Source: an uncultured Desulfosarcina sp. (GTDB taxonomy: Bacteria; Desulfobacterota; Desulfobacteria; Desulfobacterales; Desulfosarcinaceae). From it: a DNA stretch of 64,000 bases. The position numbers and the translations under genes were made by a program. The stretch is taken from the NCBI RefSeq assembly GCF_963668215.1, contig NZ_OY764190.1, positions 4,464,001-4,528,000 of the forward strand, read 5' to 3'. Below, piece by piece: positions 44,700-53,785 of this stretch (position 1 is the stretch's first letter; every line of letters starts with the position of its first letter). A model generated the notes under the pieces. That model made no database searches. It was not told the DNA's origin and saw only the letters and a program-made list of their open reading frames with translations.

Positions 44700-45196
44700 T
44701 CGAAAATCTCCTTCAGCGGCTTCTCATATCGATGTTTGATCCGACCGACGAGTTCTGTTTCGCTCTCTACATGCAGCGCGTGCACATAGAGTGTCTTTCG
44801 ATCTTCTGTGATCTCGATGCTGACGGTTCCCGGTGTCAGGGAAATCGTACTGGCCAGTATCGTGATCGGCAGCGCCTCTTTCAGATCCATCGGTATGGCC
44901 ACAAATCCGGGCTGCAAGCGCTCCGGCACGCTTAGCACCTGTTTGGCAACGACAATATTGGAAACAATAATATCGCCCACCAGCACCCCGAAAAAAGCAA
45001 TCAGCTTTAGGGGTTTTTTGACGGGCGTCGTGGCCGTTCGAATCCTGCTGACACCCAATGGGATGAGCCAGGCCAGAATGGCGGCAAGCAAAAAATTGCC
45101 GACGGTAAACCGGTGGGTCAGTAATAACCAGACGACTCCTAACAAGGTAAAACTGAATGGATCGGGGAAATAGCGCCTAAGATTCATTTTCCTCAT
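44693..45196 (-). CDS. mrpE: Mrp Na+/H+ antiporter subunit E
   Basis: A 167-residue subunit with N-terminal membrane helices and a C-terminal cytoplasmic domain. The motif SLTPGTVSIEITEDRKTLYV with HALHVE is diagnostic of MrpE/PhaE. It overlaps mrpD by 20 bases. The start at 45196 or the ATG nine bases later (with AGGA before it) are both possible. Confidence 0.9.
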   Translation of the reverse strand: MRKMNLRRYFPDPFSFTLLGVVWLLLTHRFTVGNFLLAAILAWLIPLGVSRIRTATTPVKKPLKLIAFFGVLVGDIIVSNIVVAKQVLSVPERLQPGFVAIPMDLKEALPITILASTISLTPGTVSIEITEDRKTLYVHALHVESETELVGRIKHRYEKPLKEIFEC

Positions 45197-46709
45197 GGAT
45201 GGGGCTCCTGTCGATCTGGCTCTGCGGTTGTGTGATGATCGGGCGCTTGCGAATATCTCTGGCGGCCCCCTGGCTGTATGCCAAAATCGAATCGGCGAAA
45301 ACGGTCATCAATACGGTTGCCGAAAGCAAAATGGATAGGGAAACCATTTGGGTCAACCGCGCGTTCCGGCCGCCTGACGCGTCTTTTGGGGAAACGTGCC
45401 AGAAAAACGTACTGCCCGCCTTGGTAAAGGCGACCAGCGCCATCAGGCTGCTGATCAAGAGGGCCGGCCACACCCACACCTGCTCTGCAAGCCGGCTCGC
45501 TGACTGCAAGAGCAAGGCTTTGCCAACAAAACCGGATAGGGGCGGCAAGCCGATGGCGGCAATGGCAAAGGCGAAAAAAAACACTGATAAAAGCGTTGCT
45601 TGGTTTACCGGTCGCACCCGGACCATCTCATCCATGGCGATCCCCCGCTGCCTTCCGATCAGATCGGCGATCAGAAACAACGCGCCGGTGACGAGGGTGG
45701 AATGCAGCATATAGTAAAAACCGACGAACAGGGATCGCCCGCCGTCCATCAAAAAGGCAAGCAGCAGCGTTCCAACAGAAACGATGACCATGTTCGCCGT
45801 TATCGACCGTAGGGAGGTTGCGGCATAGACACCCGCACTTCCGATCGCGATGGTGGCGATGGCCAGCGGCCAAATCCAGGGCGTGGCCAGATTCGCCAGC
45901 GCACCGGCCTCGTTTCCGAAAATACCGGCGAAGACCCGGCAGATCGAATAGAACCCCACTTTGGTCATGACGGCAAACAGCGCAACCACCGAGGCTGACG
46001 CCGCACCATACGTCTTGGGCAGCCAAAAATGCAGCGGCAGCAAGGCCGACTTCAAGCTGAAGACCAGCAGCAAAAGCAGACCGCCGGTCTTGACGAGGGT
46101 CTGGTCTTCTGGCAGGAGTTGCCCGACCCGAAACGCCATGTCTGCCATGTTCAGCGAGCCTAACGTTCCATAAAGGGTACCCAGGGCAACCAGAAAGAGC
46201 GCCGATCCGATAAGATTCAAGGTGACGTAATGAAAACCCGCCTTTGTTTTCTCGCGCCCGCCCCCGTGAACGATGAGTGCATACGACGCGATCAAGAGGA
46301 TTTCGAAGAATACGAAGAGATTGAAAAGGTCTCCGGTCAAAAAAGCGCCATTGATGCCCATGACCTGAAACAGGAACAGCGGATAGTAGAAAGGCCCCTT
46401 TCGATCTTCTTCTTCGGCACTGTACAATCCGGCGCAAAAGGCGAGCACTGCGGTCAGGGCGATCAGCAGGGCAGCCAGGCGGTCAACGACAAACAAGATG
46501 CCGAACGGCGGCTGCCAGCCCCCCAGGGCGTAGGTAAGCGTTTCACGCTGTGCTTGCAGGATCAATATCCCACCGATGGCCATCAGTACGGTGAGCACCC
46601 CCCAGGCGACCCAGCGCTGCATGTTGAGCCGCGTGGACAGGGGCGGCAACAGCATCGCGATGCCCGCCAGCGACGGCAGCAATACCGGAAGTATGGGAAA
46701 ATGGTTCAT
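45177..46709 (-). CDS. mrpD: Mrp Na+/H+ antiporter subunit D
   Basis: A 510-residue proton-translocating membrane subunit related to complex I NuoM/NuoN. Family features include the conserved Glu in FVFFEILLIASYALIVHGG, Lys in SALLPLHFWLPKTYGAASAS and the loop GLPPLSGFVGKALLLQSA. MrpD and MrpA carry ion translocation in the complex. It starts inside the last codons of mrpC (ATGA overlap). Confidence 0.93.
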   Translation of the reverse strand: MNHFPILPVLLPSLAGIAMLLPPLSTRLNMQRWVAWGVLTVLMAIGGILILQAQRETLTYALGGWQPPFGILFVVDRLAALLIALTAVLAFCAGLYSAEEEDRKGPFYYPLFLFQVMGINGAFLTGDLFNLFVFFEILLIASYALIVHGGGREKTKAGFHYVTLNLIGSALFLVALGTLYGTLGSLNMADMAFRVGQLLPEDQTLVKTGGLLLLLVFSLKSALLPLHFWLPKTYGAASASVVALFAVMTKVGFYSICRVFAGIFGNEAGALANLATPWIWPLAIATIAIGSAGVYAATSLRSITANMVIVSVGTLLLAFLMDGGRSLFVGFYYMLHSTLVTGALFLIADLIGRQRGIAMDEMVRVRPVNQATLLSVFFFAFAIAAIGLPPLSGFVGKALLLQSASRLAEQVWVWPALLISSLMALVAFTKAGSTFFWHVSPKDASGGRNARLTQMVSLSILLSATVLMTVFADSILAYSQGAARDIRKRPIITQPQSQIDRSPIHEENES

Positions 46710-47068
46710 GAAGGCCCGTTCTCCTGTTGAATGACAGCCTCCATCGCCTGCGGTTTCCCATCGACATGGTCATTGCCCCAGTCGGCACAGGTTCGCATGG
46801 CCAACACGACGAGGAAGGCCGTCATGCCAAAACCGATTACGATTGCCGTCAGCACCAGCGCCTGCGGCAGCGGATCGCCGATTCGCTGGGATACGCCCAA
46901 TATGGGCGCGGCATTGAGATGAAGACGGCCGCTGGCGAAAAGGAATAAATTGACGGCATAGGAGAGCAAGGTCAGGCCGATGACAATCGTAAACGTGGTT
47001 CCGCGAAGGCATAGATAAACCCCGCAACTGGTCATCACGCCGACACACAAAGCGAAAATCAACTCCAT
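46706..47068 (-). CDS. mrpC: Mrp Na+/H+ antiporter subunit C
   Basis: A 120-residue NuoK-like subunit with three membrane helices; the family motif LSYAVNLFLFASGRL and GDPLPQALVLTAIVIGFG are clear. It follows mrpA by 13 bases and overlaps mrpD. Confidence 0.92.
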   Translation of the reverse strand: MELIFALCVGVMTSCGVYLCLRGTTFTIVIGLTLLSYAVNLFLFASGRLHLNAAPILGVSQRIGDPLPQALVLTAIVIGFGMTAFLVVLAMRTCADWGNDHVDGKPQAMEAVIQQENGPS

Positions 47069-47081
47069 AGCGACGATCCTT

Positions 47082-49862
47082 TCATGGATATTCGGGCGAA
47101 TAGGTCAATCGTCCGAGTCTGGATAAAATCATCATGCAAGCTCCCACAACGGTGAGGTATACACCCAGATCAAACGCCATCGCGCTGGCCAATTCGATCT
47201 CACCCAACCAGGCGATGTGGAAATGACCGTGCCAGCTTTTCAAAAACGGCTGATGCCACAAAAAGCCGCCAACGCCGGTCGCAGCGGCGATCAGCAAACC
47301 ACTTCCGATCAGATGGAGATAGTTGATCGATAAGCGGGCTTTCAACCAGGTGTGCCCTTGGGCGATATACTGCTGGATCATCGCAACAGCGGTGATCAGA
47401 CCGGCGATGAAACCACCGCCGGGCAAATTATGTCCACGCATGAAAATGTAGACGGATACCATCATGGCCAGCGGCAATACCGCTTGGGAAACGACAGACA
47501 GCATCATCGGATGTTTGTCGCTCGCCCAACGCAGCCCATCGGCATCAACGAGAGACCGAACCGGACGCATGTGTTCGACCAGTTTGCTGATTCCCAGAGC
47601 GGCGATGGCCAGTACGCTGATCTCGCCGTAGGTGTCGAATCCGCGGAAGTCGACCAGGATAACGTTCACGATGTTCGTTCCGCCGCCCAGGGCTTTGGCA
47701 TTGTCGACGAAATACCCGGAAATGGATTCGAGCGGTCGGGTGATGAGCGCAAAGGTGATGGTCCCCAGGACACCGCCGATCAACACCGCCACCGATGCAT
47801 CTCTGATGATTCGGTTGGGAGAGGAGAAATTGCGGATTCGCTGAGGCAAGAAATGAAGGGCCAGTAACAGCAGCACAATCGTGACCACTTCCACAGCCAA
47901 TTGGGTCAATGCCAAATCGGGTGCGGAAAACAGCGCAAAGGCAACGGCGACCACCATGCCCACCACGGAAAGCAGCAGGATCGCAATCAATCGCTGGTGA
48001 TGCCAGACGACAGTGGCGACGGAACTGACGCAAAGCAAGGTGGCACCGGCGACCATGACGAAATCGATGGGGATTTGCGGCCTTGCACCGATGGTCATGT
48101 CGAGTTCCATCAACGGCACCATCGAAAAAACAAGGGCCACGAAAAACAGCCAGAACACGGCACGCTGCATGGAGCCGTTGTCAAACCCGGCCAGGCAGCG
48201 ACGCATGCGCTGCTGCAGCCAGGTAAGCACATCATCGAATCGCTGGCTCTCGTTGTGCTCCGGAAAATAGGTTTGAAGCCTGAAGAGCCGCTGCCGGTTG
48301 TAGTAGAGGAGACCGCCGCCAAGCATCGCCAGCACGCTCATCAGCAGCGGCAGATTCAGGCCGTGCCAAATGCTCAGGTGGTATTCGGGCAACCGGTCAC
48401 CCAACACGACCCTTGAGGCGGTGGCAAGCACATCCCCGACGGTATATTCCGGGAAAACGCCAACGATCAGACAGAGCGCAACTAGGATTTCGACCGGTAC
48501 GCGCATATAGCGGGGCGGTTCATGGGGCGTTTTGGGCAAATTCTTCGGCTCGCCGTTGAAAAACACATCGTGGATGAATCGCAGCGAGTAGGCGACGGAA
48601 AAAGCACCGCCGATGGTGGCAAACACAGGCACCATCCAGGAAATGGATCCCAGTGTGCTTTGCTGCAACGTCTCCGTAAAAAACATCTCTTTGGACAAGA
48701 ATCCGTTGAGCAGCGGTACGCCGGCCATCGCCGCAGCAGCCACCATGGCCAAGGTGGCCGTGATGGGCATCTGGTTCCAGAGGCCGTTCAGTTTGCGCAT
48801 GTCCCGGGAGCCGGTTTCATGATCGATGATGCCGGCCGCCATGAACAAAGAGGCCTTGAAGATGGCATGGTTGATGATATGGAAGACGGCCGCCACCGCA
48901 GCGAGAGCGGTTCCCATGCCAAACAGCAGCGTGATCAACCCCAGGTGACTAATCGTGGAATAGGCGAGCAGTCCTTTCAGATCGTGTTTGAACAGGGCAT
49001 GGTAAGCCCCGAAGAGCATCGTCACCATGCCGGTAACGCTGACGATCAAGAACCAGCTCGTGGTCCCGGAAAGGACGGGGTACAGTCGCGCCAGCAGAAA
49101 GATGCCTGCTTTCACCATGGTTGCCGAATGCAGATACGCGCTGACCGGTGTCGGGGCGGCCATGGCATGCGGAAGCCAAAGATGGAACGGAAATTGTGCC
49201 GACTTGGTAAACGCCCCCAATAAAAGGAGAAGAAGTATGGTGGGGTATCGGCTGGAAGCGCGGATCAGATCCCCGTTAGAAAGCACCTGATCGATGTTGT
49301 AGGACCCGACGGTTTGGCCCATGAGGATAAAGCCGCCCAGCAATGCCAGTCCGCCGACACCCGTGATCGTCAGAGCCATGCGTGCCCCTTTACGGGCGTC
49401 ACTGCGATGGTGCCAGTATCCAATCAGCAAAAAGGAACTGATACTGGTGAGCTCCCAGAAAAACCAGAGCAACAGCAGGTTGTTTGCGAGCACGATACCA
49501 ACCATGGAAGCCATGAAAAGCAATAGATAGGCATAAAATCGACCGGCCGGATCTTCAGCGGACAGGTAATAGCGGGCATACAGAATGACCAACAGACCGA
49601 TACCGAGGATCAGGGTCGAAAACAATACGGAGAGGCCGTCCATGCGGAAAGCGAAGTTCAACCCGAGCACGGGAATCCAGTCCACATCATGGCGAAAAAC
49701 ATGTCCGTCGAAAATGCGCGGGATACGGAACGCCACGGCGGCCAGAGCGACCGCCGGGAAAAGCGCGGTGACTGTCGTGCAGGCACTGCGTCCCCAACGC
49801 GCAGCCACCAGTGGTCCGACCGCGCCCAGAACCAATAGCGAGGGAATCCAATACAGGCTCAT
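47082..49862 (-). CDS. mrpA: Mrp Na+/H+ antiporter subunit A with fused subunit B
   Basis: A 926-residue membrane protein. The N-terminal two thirds are NuoL-like MrpA (LLLLWFFWELTSISSFLLIGYW, GAFTKSAQFPFHLWLPHAM, LLAYSTISHLGLI, FHIINHAIFKASLFMAAG, GVPLLNGFLSKEMFF). It continues with the MrpA C-terminal NuoJ-like part (APDLALTQLAVEVVTIVLLLL) and then an MrpB/MnhB domain (LMMVSVYIFMRGHN-like, GHNLPGGGFIAGLITAVAM). No separate mrpB gene exists, so the fusion replaces it. The ATG at 49862 has GGGGACG before it and begins with a membrane helix; an upstream start would add a charged 17-residue extension. First gene of the operon. Confidence 0.93.
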   Translation of the reverse strand: MSLYWIPSLLVLGAVGPLVAARWGRSACTTVTALFPAVALAAVAFRIPRIFDGHVFRHDVDWIPVLGLNFAFRMDGLSVLFSTLILGIGLLVILYARYYLSAEDPAGRFYAYLLLFMASMVGIVLANNLLLLWFFWELTSISSFLLIGYWHHRSDARKGARMALTITGVGGLALLGGFILMGQTVGSYNIDQVLSNGDLIRASSRYPTILLLLLLGAFTKSAQFPFHLWLPHAMAAPTPVSAYLHSATMVKAGIFLLARLYPVLSGTTSWFLIVSVTGMVTMLFGAYHALFKHDLKGLLAYSTISHLGLITLLFGMGTALAAVAAVFHIINHAIFKASLFMAAGIIDHETGSRDMRKLNGLWNQMPITATLAMVAAAAMAGVPLLNGFLSKEMFFTETLQQSTLGSISWMVPVFATIGGAFSVAYSLRFIHDVFFNGEPKNLPKTPHEPPRYMRVPVEILVALCLIVGVFPEYTVGDVLATASRVVLGDRLPEYHLSIWHGLNLPLLMSVLAMLGGGLLYYNRQRLFRLQTYFPEHNESQRFDDVLTWLQQRMRRCLAGFDNGSMQRAVFWLFFVALVFSMVPLMELDMTIGARPQIPIDFVMVAGATLLCVSSVATVVWHHQRLIAILLLSVVGMVVAVAFALFSAPDLALTQLAVEVVTIVLLLLALHFLPQRIRNFSSPNRIIRDASVAVLIGGVLGTITFALITRPLESISGYFVDNAKALGGGTNIVNVILVDFRGFDTYGEISVLAIAALGISKLVEHMRPVRSLVDADGLRWASDKHPMMLSVVSQAVLPLAMMVSVYIFMRGHNLPGGGFIAGLITAVAMIQQYIAQGHTWLKARLSINYLHLIGSGLLIAAATGVGGFLWHQPFLKSWHGHFHIAWLGEIELASAMAFDLGVYLTVVGACMMILSRLGRLTYSPEYP

Positions 49863-50190
49863 ACGTCCCCGATCTTCGCATCCCCGGCCACGAGCCGCCT
49901 TTTCAAATGACAATGGATCATCGGATTGTGCAAGACAGACATCGTTGTCATTGAGATCAGCTCCAGTTAGTGGGGGTAACGCCCTCCTGCAGGGAAGGCC
50001 GTGTGGGTGTCATGGTTTTCCAAATAAGCAAAAGGGATACCAATTGGTATGCAGCATGACCGGCCCTGCGCCAATGTTATTTTTTTAATATAAATTTGGA
50101 TAGATAGTACTTTCAGGGGGTCGACCCGGAAGGGATGTCAGGGGTAAAGTGGCTGTGGGGAAAGCGGCCTCGGTGGGGAAAAACGCACCG
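49863..50190 (-). promoter_or_regulatory. mrp leader region with candidate sigma-54 promoter and palindrome
   Basis: About 330 bases between the NtrC-type regulator and mrpA, both on the minus strand. On the minus strand TGGTATCCCTTTTGCT (50042 to 50027) matches the -24/-12 pattern with correct spacing (GG-N10-GC). A perfect 14-base palindrome ATACCAATTGGTAT at 50037-50050 overlaps its -24 side. Both are tentative; the adjacent regulator has an intact sigma-54 activation loop. Confidence 0.4.
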
Positions 50191-51540
50191 CTAGTTTGGA
50201 TTGGAGGCGATTTTTTTCAGTTTCTCCCGCAAGGTCTTTCTGTCTATTTTCAAAATTTTTGCGGCTTGCGTTTTGTTGCCGCCGACACTGGCCAGCACAT
50301 TCTGGATGTACTCGTGTTCTACAGCGGCCAATGGACGATTCAGGCCCGCCTGGTGTTCGATCGAAAAACGCATGGTCCCGGGCAAATCAACCATGTCCAC
50401 GCGATTTCCGTCCACGGTGACGATCAGTTTTTGAACCAGGTTTTCCAGTTCTCTGACATTTCCCGGCCACGAATAGGCCGCCATGGCATTCATTGCACGG
50501 TCCGAGAAAAACAACGGATCACGACCCATCTCCTCACAGAGTTGCGCCGTGAAGTGCCGAATGAGCAACGGCACGTCTTCACGGCGTTCGCGCAACGGCG
50601 GGATGGCAATGTCGATCACATCGATGCGGTAGTAAAGATCTTCCCGGAACAACTTTCTATGGATGAGATCCGGAAGGTCTTTGTTCGTGGCCGCTACAAT
50701 TCGTGCATCGACTTTGATGATCTGACTGGAACCCACTTTGATGATCTCTTTGTTCTGCAGCACACGGAGCAGCTTGGCCTGAAGGCTTTGGCTGGCATCA
50801 CCGATTTCGTCCAGAAACAAGGTGCCGCCGTCGGCCACTTCAAAAAAACCGGAGCGGTTCGCATTCGCACCGGTAAAGGCGCCTTTCTCGTGGCCGAAAA
50901 GCTCACTCTCAACGAGACTCTCGGGGATTGCCGTACAGTTTACCGGGACAAACGCTGCCGATGAACGTGGACTGTTGTAATGAATCGCCCGGGCGACAAG
51001 TTCCTTGCCCGTCCCGCTTTCACCTGAAATCAGAACGTTGGCGGTCATGGTCGCCGCCTTGGCAATGAGCTTGAATACCTTTTTCATGGGTTCACTGTTG
51101 CCGACGATGCCAAAGGATGCGTCCCATTCCAGTACGCTCTGGGCCGCACGCTGCGCTGTCAATCGGTCAAGCGCCCGTCGAACAACAGAAATCAATTCAT
51201 CATCGGTATACGGCTTGGCCAGAAAGTCATCTGCGCCGATCTTGATGGCCTCGACCGCACCCTCTATGGACGGATAGCCGGTGACCATGATAACGGCCGT
51301 ATCCTGAAAATTCTCGCTGACATGGCGGACGAGTTCGAACCCGCTGTGCTTTGGCATTTTCATATCCGTAATCACCAAATCAACGCGCTGATCATTCAAT
51401 AGGTTGACGGCATCCGGAACCCCCTCACAGATGAGCACTTCGTAGCCCGACTGGGCCAAAATTCGTCTGATGATTTCCAATGCATTGCGGTTGTCGTCAA
51501 CTGCCAAAATCAAATGTCGCTGTTCCGATTGCGTCGCCAT
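50191..51540 (-). CDS. NtrC-family sigma-54 response regulator
   Basis: A 449-residue regulator with all three expected domains. Receiver: LILAVDDNRNAL, phospho-acceptor in LVITDMKMPKHSG, VTGYPS, lysine in LAKPYTD. AAA+ core: Walker A SGESGTGKE, intact sigma-54 loop GHEKGAFTGA, Walker B GGTLFLDEIGD, and the arginine-finger region FREDLYYRI. C-terminal Fis-type helix-turn-helix GGNKTQAAKILKIDRKTLREKL. The ATG at 51540 has AAAGGA 4 bases upstream. It follows the kinase gene by a few bases and is its cognate partner; the mrp operon downstream is a likely target. Confidence 0.93.
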   Translation of the reverse strand: MATQSEQRHLILAVDDNRNALEIIRRILAQSGYEVLICEGVPDAVNLLNDQRVDLVITDMKMPKHSGFELVRHVSENFQDTAVIMVTGYPSIEGAVEAIKIGADDFLAKPYTDDELISVVRRALDRLTAQRAAQSVLEWDASFGIVGNSEPMKKVFKLIAKAATMTANVLISGESGTGKELVARAIHYNSPRSSAAFVPVNCTAIPESLVESELFGHEKGAFTGANANRSGFFEVADGGTLFLDEIGDASQSLQAKLLRVLQNKEIIKVGSSQIIKVDARIVAATNKDLPDLIHRKLFREDLYYRIDVIDIAIPPLRERREDVPLLIRHFTAQLCEEMGRDPLFFSDRAMNAMAAYSWPGNVRELENLVQKLIVTVDGNRVDMVDLPGTMRFSIEHQAGLNRPLAAVEHEYIQNVLASVGGNKTQAAKILKIDRKTLREKLKKIASNPN

Positions 51541-51558
51541 TTTATCCTTTTGCATCAT

Positions 51559-52722
51559 CTATATGGGAAACTTGATCTCAAACGTTGATCCGTTTCCCTT
51601 CTTGCTGTCAACCTCGATGCATCCGCCATGTTCATTGACAATCCCATAAACGACGGAGAGCCCCAATCCGGTGCCTTCATCGACTTCTTTGGTGGTAAAG
51701 AAGGGAAGGAAAATTTTATCCTTGTTCTCTTCTTCGATACCTCGCCCGGTATCCTCGACGCGGATCGAAACCCAGTCTTCCTGTGACAGGGTCCTGATGG
51801 TCAACGTGCCGCCGTCAGGCATGGCCTGGATGGCATTGATCACGACATTGACGATCACTTGATTGAGCTGTGCGGGGTCGCCTTTCACAATCGGCAGTCC
51901 TTCATCTCTCTCCACCACGATCTGAATCCCGCTTTTTGCACATCGCGACTCAAAAAAATCGATCCACTCGCCAATCAGTTTGTTCAGGTCGGCCTGTTCT
52001 TCCTTTGGATGGGTCTGCCTCCCGAAATACAACACTTTCTTAATAATTTCTCTTGCATACAAAGCTGATTTTACGATCTTGACCAAGTCTCGATAAACAT
52101 CATCATTCAAATCAGGAGAATTGGACGCCAATTGAGCAAACCCCAGAATATCTCCCAATGGATTGTTCAATTCATGGGCGATGCCTGCGGCCAACTGACC
52201 GATGGTCGCCAAACGGTCGGCATGCCTGAGCTGATCTTCCAGGATTTTCTTTTTGTCCAATGCCTCTTTTCGGTCGATGATGTACGCAATTTTTTTGGCT
52301 ACAGCCTCGAGCAGGTTGTTTTCTTCTATGGTGCAAACACCCCCTGTGCTTAGCGCAAAAGATCCATCCTCAATACAACCAATTTCAAGCTGTCCACGAA
52401 CTTCACCATTCACGACAATAGATTTCTGCGCACTTGATGCAGAGAACGTAAAACCGGGGGATTGATAACGCATTTCGCCCAGCGAAAGAACCGCAGCAAC
52501 CTTTTCGGGGTATTCGAAGGCTTGCGGCACCAGGTCTATCATGGCCTGTATGGTTTTCTTAAAAGCATGGGTGCCATCAACCACCAACTCGGAAATCTGA
52601 TACAGGCAGTTTAAAACACGTATCTTTTCAATAAGTTTTGCTTTCTCATTCGGCGGCATGCTACATGTGCGTGTGCCCCCATGCCCTTTGGCAGACTTGA
52701 ATTTTTCGTCATGCACCGCCAT
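51559..52722 (-). CDS. Soluble histidine kinase with GAF-like sensor
   Basis: A 387-residue kinase without membrane segments. Residues about 25-145 form a GAF-like sensor (KIRVLNCLYQISELV, YPEKVAAVLSLGEMRY, GQLEIGCIED). HisKA has GIAHELNNPLGDI (His183) and the ATP domain NVVINAIQAM, DTGRGI and DEGTGLGLS. The ATG at 52722 with GAGG upstream is preferred over a TTG at 52737. It forms a two-component pair with the NtrC-type regulator that follows immediately. Confidence 0.88.
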   Translation of the reverse strand: MAVHDEKFKSAKGHGGTRTCSMPPNEKAKLIEKIRVLNCLYQISELVVDGTHAFKKTIQAMIDLVPQAFEYPEKVAAVLSLGEMRYQSPGFTFSASSAQKSIVVNGEVRGQLEIGCIEDGSFALSTGGVCTIEENNLLEAVAKKIAYIIDRKEALDKKKILEDQLRHADRLATIGQLAAGIAHELNNPLGDILGFAQLASNSPDLNDDVYRDLVKIVKSALYAREIIKKVLYFGRQTHPKEEQADLNKLIGEWIDFFESRCAKSGIQIVVERDEGLPIVKGDPAQLNQVIVNVVINAIQAMPDGGTLTIRTLSQEDWVSIRVEDTGRGIEEENKDKIFLPFFTTKEVDEGTGLGLSVVYGIVNEHGGCIEVDSKKGNGSTFEIKFPI

Positions 52723-53049
52723 TAACACTGTCCTCAAATTTATACATTTTCACCAACATTCCCTATCTTAGCTGGTTAAACATCATAGGCTGTCAAATAT
52801 CAACATATGCCCAAGATTCAGCTCCTATAGATTAGCACATGATGCTGAAAGCTCAATGACCTTTGTCGTTTCGATGAGGCCGCACCGGCCAAAAGCTTGA
52901 TTGCTGAGGCTGTTCACTGCCCTTGGGCGCAAACGGCAGAATCGTAAATCAACAACTGAAAATACAGCATCGCCGCAATTAGGAAAGTTGGGTCCCTTAT
53001 TATAAAATTACATTTCAATAGATCCATTTTTGTTCCCACAAATTTATGC

Positions 53050-53235
53050 CTACCAAAACTTGCCCGATACAACTTGCGGATCATAGGCCTGTCGCATGGG
53101 TTAAGAAACTCGGGATTGATATTGTTGTGGGCGAAATTGAAAAAAGATGAAATCTGGGAATAGCGGATTCGCTTAGTGTAGGTTTTTTCCCGATATGCCT
53201 GCGGTAAGGGAACTGTTGAATGACATCGATCAAAG
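53050..53235 (-). pseudogene. Decayed fragment of a tyrosine recombinase
   Basis: Read on the minus strand, this stretch encodes TYTKRIRYSQISSFFNFAHN and then NNINPEFLNPCDRPMIRKLY, closely matching residues of the integrase at 22593-23430 (AYTKRVRHSQLSCFFNFVRN and following). Upstream a second frame reads SFNSSLTAG where the intact gene has SFLNRLTEG, so a frameshift is also present. Only the end of the N-terminal domain is left. It is a paralogue, not a copy, since many bases differ. Confidence 0.75.
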
Positions 53236-53363
53236 GACGAATCGATGATTCATGTGACCGTGTTTCATTTGGAAATCTTGCTCAATGCATATATTGACGA
53301 CATACATAAAAATTACTGGATCTTTTGATAACTGCTATTAAGGTGGACATCAGAACGAAAGAG

Positions 53364-53393
53364 GCCAACCACAATATCTGGTGGTTGGCTTTT
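53364..53393 (+). terminator. Hairpin next to IS110 copy 2
   Basis: A perfect nine-base stem GCCAACCAC/GTGGTTGGC with an eight-base loop, followed by TTTT. It resembles a terminator but no plus-strand gene precedes it. It ends 8 bases from the IS110 boundary. Confidence 0.45.
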
Positions 53394-53785
53394 AATGCTG
53401 AAAAGAGCACCAGAATTTTTGCAACCCTTTTTTCGACCATTTTTTGAGACAACACTCCCCTGTGCCGATTTTAACCGGTTTTTTTAAGAACCAAGAACCG
53501 GGATGACGATTTTTCAGTTGACTTCTCCAGTTCAGCAAAACAGGTGGTTAACCCCGCCCACGGATGTCCGATTGTGGCAAACTGGTATGACGAGATCTCC
53601 ATTATTTCTGGGATCAGAGCACCTTGGAGCCATTAATTTTCGGACGGAACGGGTAAGCACTCTTTTCTGAGCCGTCAGACGATTTCTTGGAACATGAATC
53701 ACCTGCGGCAAGTTGTGAAAGCCATCCCGCTGCCAAAGCTGAGACATCATCTTGCTTTGCCATCATCTCCAGCACCCGTCCGTGA

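Larger units (their letters stand above)
52738..53400. other. Intergenic region with integrase remnant, left of IS110 copy 2
   Basis: About 660 AT-rich bases. On the minus strand a TTGACA (complement near 52786-52791) may be part of the kinase promoter but no good -10 matches it. The right half holds the integrase remnant and a hairpin, both listed separately. The rest shows nothing. Confidence 0.4.

Noticed and set aside
21387..53400. Composite transposon made of the two IS110 copies
   Set aside because: IS110 elements move by RNA-guided recombination and do not normally mobilise DNA between two copies; the segment is large and contains housekeeping-like ion transport operons.
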